From Lanius collurio (taxonomy: Eukaryota; Chordata; Aves; Passeriformes; Laniidae): a stretch of 64,000 nt of DNA. The notes beneath the pieces were generated by a model. The model was not told the origin of the DNA and did no database searches. It saw only the letters and a program-made list of their open reading frames with translations. A program made the position numbers and the translations under genes. Positions 58,621 through 64,000 of the stretch are shown one piece after another. Each line of letters starts with the position of its first letter. Position 1 is the stretch's first letter. The DNA lies in assembly GCA_020086605.1 (NCBI GenBank), contig JACBWW010000016.1, forward strand, positions 558,001-622,000, given 5' to 3'.

Positions 58621-58839
58621 TTAGCCCCGAAGCCCTCCCTGTCCTTGCTGCTGGCGCCAAGGAGGGCGTTGGGAGGGGGATACTGCTCACCCTCATCACT
58701 GACTGTGCCCCCCATCCCTGGGGTGCTCTTGCAGAACTCCAGTCTTCTGCTGCCTTGCATCCCAGCAGTAGCATCCTTCCGGCAAAGGAGCAGGGTGGGA
58801 CAAGCCTCGGGAAGGGAATAAAGCTCCTGGAAAGGGCCT

Positions 58840-59095
58840 ATTAAGCAGTTGGGCCCTCGCCGTGTGCGGCTAGGGAAGTCTCTGTTGCTATGCACAGGGA
58901 GCTTAATTTTATTATTACTCTCTGCTATTTAATGTCTGTCTCTCAGGCAGCTGGTGATGTTTTAATGAAGCTGGAATTGCGTAGTCTGTAGCGCTGGATA
59001 ATCGTAAGCTGCCGAGTCAGAATCAAATTAATAATTCATGAAATTAAAGTGTATAATTAATTCGAACCGTGCAGATGAGGAGGGACCCAAGTCTT
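58840..59095. promoter_or_regulatory. Candidate conserved noncoding block
   Basis: CCTATTAAGCAG near 58838-58849, a CpG-bearing CCCTCGCCGTGTGCGGC, then AT-rich GCTTAATTTTATTATTACTC near 58901-58920. Farther on come GGATAATCGTAAGCTGCCGAG near 58995-59015, AAATTAATAATTCATGAAATTAAAG near 59025-59049 and ATAATTAATTCGAACCG near 59053-59069. One of the densest stretches of TAATTA-type cores in the window. Confidence 0.5.
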
Positions 59096-59263
59096 CGGCC
59101 TGAAAGGAGCACACACATGTCTGTGAAACGTGCATGTGTTGGTCTGCAATGAAGGGCAGATCTGCCTCCTCTCACCTCCCCAGCACAGGTCCTTGGGCCA
59201 TGCTGCCCTCCTGGCCTATATGGCATTGGTGGCTCAGTTGTAGTTGGTTTCATTTGGGAGCTT

Positions 59264-59294
<31 letters not shown>

Positions 59295-59300
59295 CACACA
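59264..59300. repeat. (AC)n microsatellite
   Basis: About 37 bases of AC dinucleotide with one G interruption (cacgca). It is the only sizeable dinucleotide microsatellite in the window. Confidence 0.97.
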
Positions 59301-61900
59301 TTTTATTTTCAGGCTAAAATTTCTGCACTAGCCTTTGGTCCAAGAAGGGTGGTTGTTGATGGCTGGGGAATGTCACTGGCTATGGCAACATCTCCCATCC
59401 CCTGGAGAGGAGGGGAAAGATGTGCCTCTCCTCTTCATTAGTGTGTCTGTGGTTGTATTTGTTTTCTCATCCGAACTGGGAAATGACTGGAAATGGAGCA
59501 ACCACTGGGTTGCTTTTTTGAAGGGCTCCTGCAGCGAAAAGTCCTGGGGGACTGTTTGGGCTTAAAAAGGTGGAGAGAGTCAGCTTGGTAGAGTTCACAG
59601 TTACCCCCCCAACTCAGCAGTGATATCTCCCTTCGTGGTTTCCCGGTAATTTGTAGTGTAAAGAGCAGCAATGTGTGTTTCTAACACCTTAAGCAAAAGC
59701 CAAAGGGACTCACAGGGCCACCATGAGGGATGTAGTCTTGGAATTTTGGAATGTACCAGTTGCAAGCAGGTGGGGCAACTGGACTGAGCAGCACTGGAGG
59801 CTTTGGGAGCTTTTGGCTCTGTGTCCAGTTGGATCCAATGCAACACTGTTGATCGATCTTGCAGGAGGTACTGACCCTTCACATTCCTGCAAGTCTTTGC
59901 TGGCTCCAAGAAGAGGTTTCACAGCTTCACCCATGCTCTCTGCTGGGAAGAGGGGTCTCATTGCATCCTGATCCAAGATGGGACAGTTTGTAATTGTCTT
60001 GGGAGCCATTTTTCTTGAGCTTCTCAGTGCACAGGGAGGGGGTTTCCTTGTGTGTGAAGGGCACCAAGTGAGATTGGAGGAAATTCACATATAAGATATG
60101 CACAAGTGGAATATCCACTTGGGTCTGAAATACTGTTCTTCCCATGAGGGTTGAGTTGTCCATGCACTGAAAACCCAGTTATTCACCCAAGCTGAGATCT
60201 TAAATATTTTGCAGCTTTGAAGGCTGCACCTTTAGCATCCATGGTCTGAGGAGAAAGAGGCCCAGCTAGGCTCTCCTGCCTCTACCATTAAATCATACAA
60301 GGTCATCATTGCTTCTGTAGCAGAGCAATGTACTGCTCTCTTTCTGCCTGGCCAGAGCGGGCTTTACCCATTCAGTTACAGCTTCCCAATTTATGTTATT
60401 TTTGTGCAAGGCAAAATGTTGGCATTGCGGATTTGGGGCATGAATTTCTTGAAGACATTTGTGAGGAAATCTTTTATTCATACGAATTTAAATTTTTTTT
60501 TAAGCCAAAAATCTGGCTGTAGCAAGATAATATGATTTGCTGTAAATGCCATGGCTGTGAAGCATCTCAAACACAAAGCTGATAGAATATCTACTTAGAA
60601 AACTATTGAATGAAAGCAAAATTGCACTGAGAGGACACTCATTTTGGAGGTGTGAATCAGGAACCCTCCCCACTTTTTTAAGTTGGCTGCAAAATCTTTT
60701 TTCCCCTGGTAGGCACACATTGTTCTTGCTCCAGACACAGCCATCTCAAGCAACATCCATGACTAGGGACCTGCCTGGGTTGGGAAGGGCAGATTTGGTG
60801 CAGCATTGCTTTGATTTGCTTAATCTTTCCTGCTCCATATGGCAGCTGGTGCCCCTGATGGTTGAGGAGCACCTCATTTCTTCTTGGGAGGGGAGGAAAG
60901 CTGTGAGTTCCCTTTTCTCCAACCCAGACAGGGAGAGTAAAGTGTGTTTCTGTCCAGAGAGTTGATACATATTGACTGGTTTGTGGCTGTTCACCAGTCA
61001 CTGGGTTTCAGTGGTAACATGGCAATCCTGCCCAGCGCAGAGTCAAAGCAGAGGTGGAGAAACCACTTCTTTTTTCTTTTCTTCTAGGCTCTTGTGCAGG
61101 CAGGAAATTTAAAAGGTTGCTTTTATTTTGCAGTTAGAGCCAAATGTAACTCTTTCATGTTTCATTAAATGAGATTCTTCTGATCATTTCCAGGGCCTGT
61201 TGCAGCTGTTGGCTTTGGCAATCCAGAATGGTTTTAATTCCAGAGGAGAGACAATATTTCAGTATTGAAGGGGTTTTTAACACTCCCCATCTAGCTTTCA
61301 GGAGCCTATATACACCAGCCATCCACCCTGTACTGTATGCTGGAAAGGCAAGATACACAGGACCTTCCTGCTCATTAATTGCATGCAATTAAACCCTGAA
61401 GCTTTTGCAGTACCTACTGAAATCAGGCAGTTGCTTTTGGACCATCGTGGTTGTAATTCTGCTTTTGAAATCTCATTGGCATCTCCCTGCCTTAATGGAA
61501 ATCCCAAGGTTTGAGGTGCTGGTGAGTGGTGCAGTTTGAGGACCAGGAGAGTATATCATATTTTTATGAATTTTCTCCAGTATTTTTCTAATAGCTCAGA
61601 GTCAACCATGTGTCCTGGCCACGTGGGAGGAAGGCATGAAACCAAGTCAGGCCACCACAACTTGCTCCCCAAGCTTTTGTTTCAATGTTCAAACACAAGC
61701 TGTAGCCCGTTTCACCTCTCTGTCTTGTGCTTTCTCCATTGTAGGAAGAAAGGGAAGGGCAGGATTTCCTGCTCCCTGTGAGTGTGGCTGAACATCAGCA
61801 AAGGGCTCCAAGGTTGCATGGTACTGGGTAAATGCTGAGTGGTATTAATAATAACCTGCCCCTTTTTGTTAATGTGCTCCCCCTTAGGAGTTCTGGTCTA
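59301..61900. other. No gene seen
   Basis: Plain G+T-rich sequence with mildly AT-rich patches at 60480-60620 and 61130-61180. No recognised gene, repeat family or motif pair. Confidence 0.5.
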
Positions 61901-61901
61901 C

Positions 61902-61989
61902 TATTATTATTAACAACAACAATAATAATAGTAGTAATTATATTATTATTATTATTACTATTATTATTATTAATAGTAATAATAATAAT
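61902..61989. repeat. Self-complementary (ATT)n/(AAT)n microsatellite
   Basis: Trinucleotide repeat that changes phase from TAT/ATT units to AAT units and back, with AAC and GTA interruptions. The left AAT-type and right ATT-type stretches are nearly reverse complementary, so the tract could fold as a long imperfect hairpin. Confidence 0.93.
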
Positions 61990-62329
61990 GTAATTTTTAC
62001 AACACAGGATGCAGGGAAGCTGAAGAGTGCAGCTGGCTGCCTTCATCTCTTTGCCTCCATCCTGCTCTGTCATCCCCTGCCTGTGGAGTAGGTGGTTTAT
62101 GTACCAAGCCCTGAGCAACTCCTGCTCCCCGGAGGATGTGAGGCAGCCCAGTGGCTCCCTGGCTTCGTGCCGGCTTATCCCCACCAGGTGGGGATGGTGG
62201 GAGACCCTCTGCTTAGAGCTTAGAGCTGCTGCCTCCTCCTCTCAGATCTAGGCAACTCTGCAGGGGCAGGTGGGGAGGTCGAAGGGGGCAGGGGGAGTGG
62301 GTGTGGGAGGGGTGCCCAGCAGAAAGGGT
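61990..62329. other. No gene seen
   Basis: GC-rich plain sequence. Confidence 0.5.
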
Positions 62330-62570
62330 TAATGCCAAACACAAACAAAAACACGATGCAAATGAGCTGCTTGCAACAGGTAGCCTTAATCAGATGCTGT
62401 CAGATGAATTCAGCATCTCTCCGATTGTCGCCTGCACTAGCCTCCCGTTCGGAAGCCCTCATCTGCTCCAGATGTGGTTTAATTTACTGCGACTTGGCTA
62501 ATTACTGTAATTAAGGATTAATTACTGTTAATTACTTTCACATAAACTCAACGCCAGTCAAAGAGCGGAG
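62330..62570. promoter_or_regulatory. Candidate element with dense TAATTA array
   Basis: Between 62498 and 62538 four TAATTA cores stand in an imperfect tandem duplication (CTAATTACTG... then TTAATTACTG...). This includes TAATTAAGGATTAATTA at 62508-62524, identical to 34348-34364, and ATTACTGTTAATTA at 62521-62534, identical to 42670-42683. Left of it are CpGs (ctctccgattgtcgcctg, ctcccgttcgg). No coding frame. Strong candidate for a homeodomain-bound enhancer. Confidence 0.55.
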
Positions 62571-64000
62571 CCTTATGAAGCCTGCCACGGCAGCGAACAC
62601 AACCATGGCAGCTTGGGTGGGCCCGCCGGGTCCTGGGGGCCATCCCAAGATGGTGCCTACCATCCAGCCAGCCCCTGGTCCTGGCCCTCGCCCCATGGAT
62701 CACCCCCTGCCCGGCCCTCCCAAGGCTGTCGGGCAGGCATGGCAGGGCTCCAGATGGCATCCAGCAAGCCAGCCACCGTTATTATCGTTAATAATTAGAT
62801 AGAGCAGGGATTTGCTGTGCAAACCCTGGTTAGGAAGGGGAGGCCAGCAGCATCTCTGGCAGGCTCTGGAAAGATACAACAGATTAATACTTTTCCCATC
62901 CTCAGTCCTTCCCAATGTTCCCACCTGCCGTGTCCTCCAGCTGGGGGCCTTACTGAAGTCCTTTAATATGTCAGAGATGCAAAACTATTATGCTCCCCCC
63001 AGCACCATGGAAGCAAAAGGTGCTTTAGCAAACAAGGGAAGAAATCAACCCTGTATCTAAGGGAACAGGAGCTGGGAAAACCTGTGGTGCAGGAAGGAGC
63101 GCCAGAATGATTCATGTACAGTGCAGTGTGTAGCGTTCCCATGGGAAACAAGTGTCTGCTGGTGGTGCAGGGCCTGCCCTGCTTCCCTGGCTTCCTTAGA
63201 CTTGTTAGGCTCCATATCTATCAGCCTAGTTTTAAAAGTCCTGGGCCTTCTTCCATCAAGCAGAAGGGGGGGACATGAGGTGTGATGGTGGCAGCAAAGC
63301 CAGGAGTGGGCTGTGCGCCATCTTCACCCATTTTCTGCAGCCCCGGCCTGATCTCGTGGCCATGCATGTAATATGAAGGCAGGGAGAGAAAAATCGGAGT
63401 GATTAGATGGGTATTGTTCTATTAAATCTCTGCCTGCTTGCTCTTGTGTCTCAGCATTTGAAGATGAAACATATTCATTTAGCTCCCAGGATGAATGGTT
63501 TTAATAAGGGGAGCAAGATGAGGTGGGGTAGTCCTGATGACTTCAGAGACCCATCAGCTCTCCCCCTAAGGCCATTTCAGTGATGACATGGGCCACACGA
63601 CCATTAACACTGCAATCAGGACAAGTTTTCTGTGTCCATTCGAATCCTTCAGCTGGGAAGAGCTTGTTTTGGAGCCCTGGAGGAGATGTGTATCAGCAGT
63701 AATCAGATTGAGCCTGCAGGGAAGGCAGGCAGGGCCTCCCTGGATGCAATTCCTGGGGGCAGGCAAGGGGAAGCAGAGATGCAGGCAGACCATGCAGGGG
63801 TTGCATTACCAGCTACTATCTGCTGGATTTCCACTTTCCCAGCATCCCAGCACTCTACTGATGTCATTCTGATTAGGGGCTGAGACCTTGCAGTGCTCAT
63901 TAGTTATTTCAGCAGGACCCAGTGCCTCCCTGTGCCATCACACCCGGCCCCAACTGCTCCACTGCCGTCTGCCTTGTCTGCCTCCAGGCTGGCTGTGGCC
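62571..64000. other. No gene seen
   Basis: GC-rich stretch at 62580-62760 with a Pro/Gly-rich frame (not accepted as a gene), then plain sequence. Mild AT patches with TTATTATCGTTAATAATTAG near 62778-62797 and at 63375-63500. No repeat family recognised. Confidence 0.45.

Noticed and set aside
59134..59441. Open frames with His-Thr repeats
   Set aside because: They are translations of the AC microsatellite.
62575..62802. Pro/Gly-rich plus-strand frame with ATG start
   Set aside because: Low-complexity GC-rich stretch ending in AT-rich DNA. No domain, splice context or codon signature supports a gene.
1..64000. CRISPR arrays, insertion sequences, phage or bacterial operons
   Set aside because: No regularly spaced repeats, no terminal inverted repeats with a transposase, no long tiled coding frames. 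CR1 pieces and CpG depletion indicate vertebrate DNA.

Overview
The window reads as vertebrate nuclear DNA, most likely from a bird. The basis is two clear CR1 retrotransposon 3'-end fragments (about 30100-30205, plus strand, and 48295-48592, minus strand) with wording typical of avian CR1. Other support is the low density of interspersed repeats and the very few microsatellites. No bacterial-type operons, ribosome binding sites, rRNA, tRNA or CRISPR arrays were seen. No protein-coding gene could be recognised anywhere in the 64 kb. Open frames are mostly short, overlap on both strands and match no family I know.

The layout is an archipelago. Long stretches of G+T-rich, structureless sequence alternate with compact AT-rich blocks of 100-600 bases. 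These blocks carry homeodomain-type TAATTA cores, octamer/POU, SOX, TCF/LEF, MYB/GATA, forkhead and E-box motifs, often as perfect palindromes or pairs, and they keep CpGs in an AT-rich setting. The strongest lie at 12196-12365, 14505-15010, 19476-20110, 29605-29870, 34255-34800, 36310-36785, 42050-43170, 44315-44560, 50095-50720, 52905-53145, 58190-59095 and 62330-62570. This is the look of a regulatory landscape (gene desert or giant intron) around a developmental regulator. Conservation itself cannot be seen in one sequence, so every regulatory call is an inference from composition and motifs.

The plus strand has a steady excess of G+T over A+C (221 of 360 bases in six rows sampled about every 10 kb). 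In vertebrates this is a footprint of transcription with the G+T-rich strand as the coding strand, so the window may be an intron of a plus-strand gene. Several plus-strand intervals have exon architecture (acceptor, open frame, donor), best at 22799-23041 and 35269-35320. None has a recognisable product.

The least expected observations are three. First, a 17-base inverted-repeat homeodomain element is shared exactly by two blocks 28 kb apart (34348-34364 and 62508-62524). Second, an old antisense non-LTR reverse-transcriptase relic lies at 49190-49475, its motifs still in one frame through five stop codons. Third, there is a set of perfect palindromic transcription-factor sites (46038-46059, 42063-42076, 10993-11004, 28072-28081).
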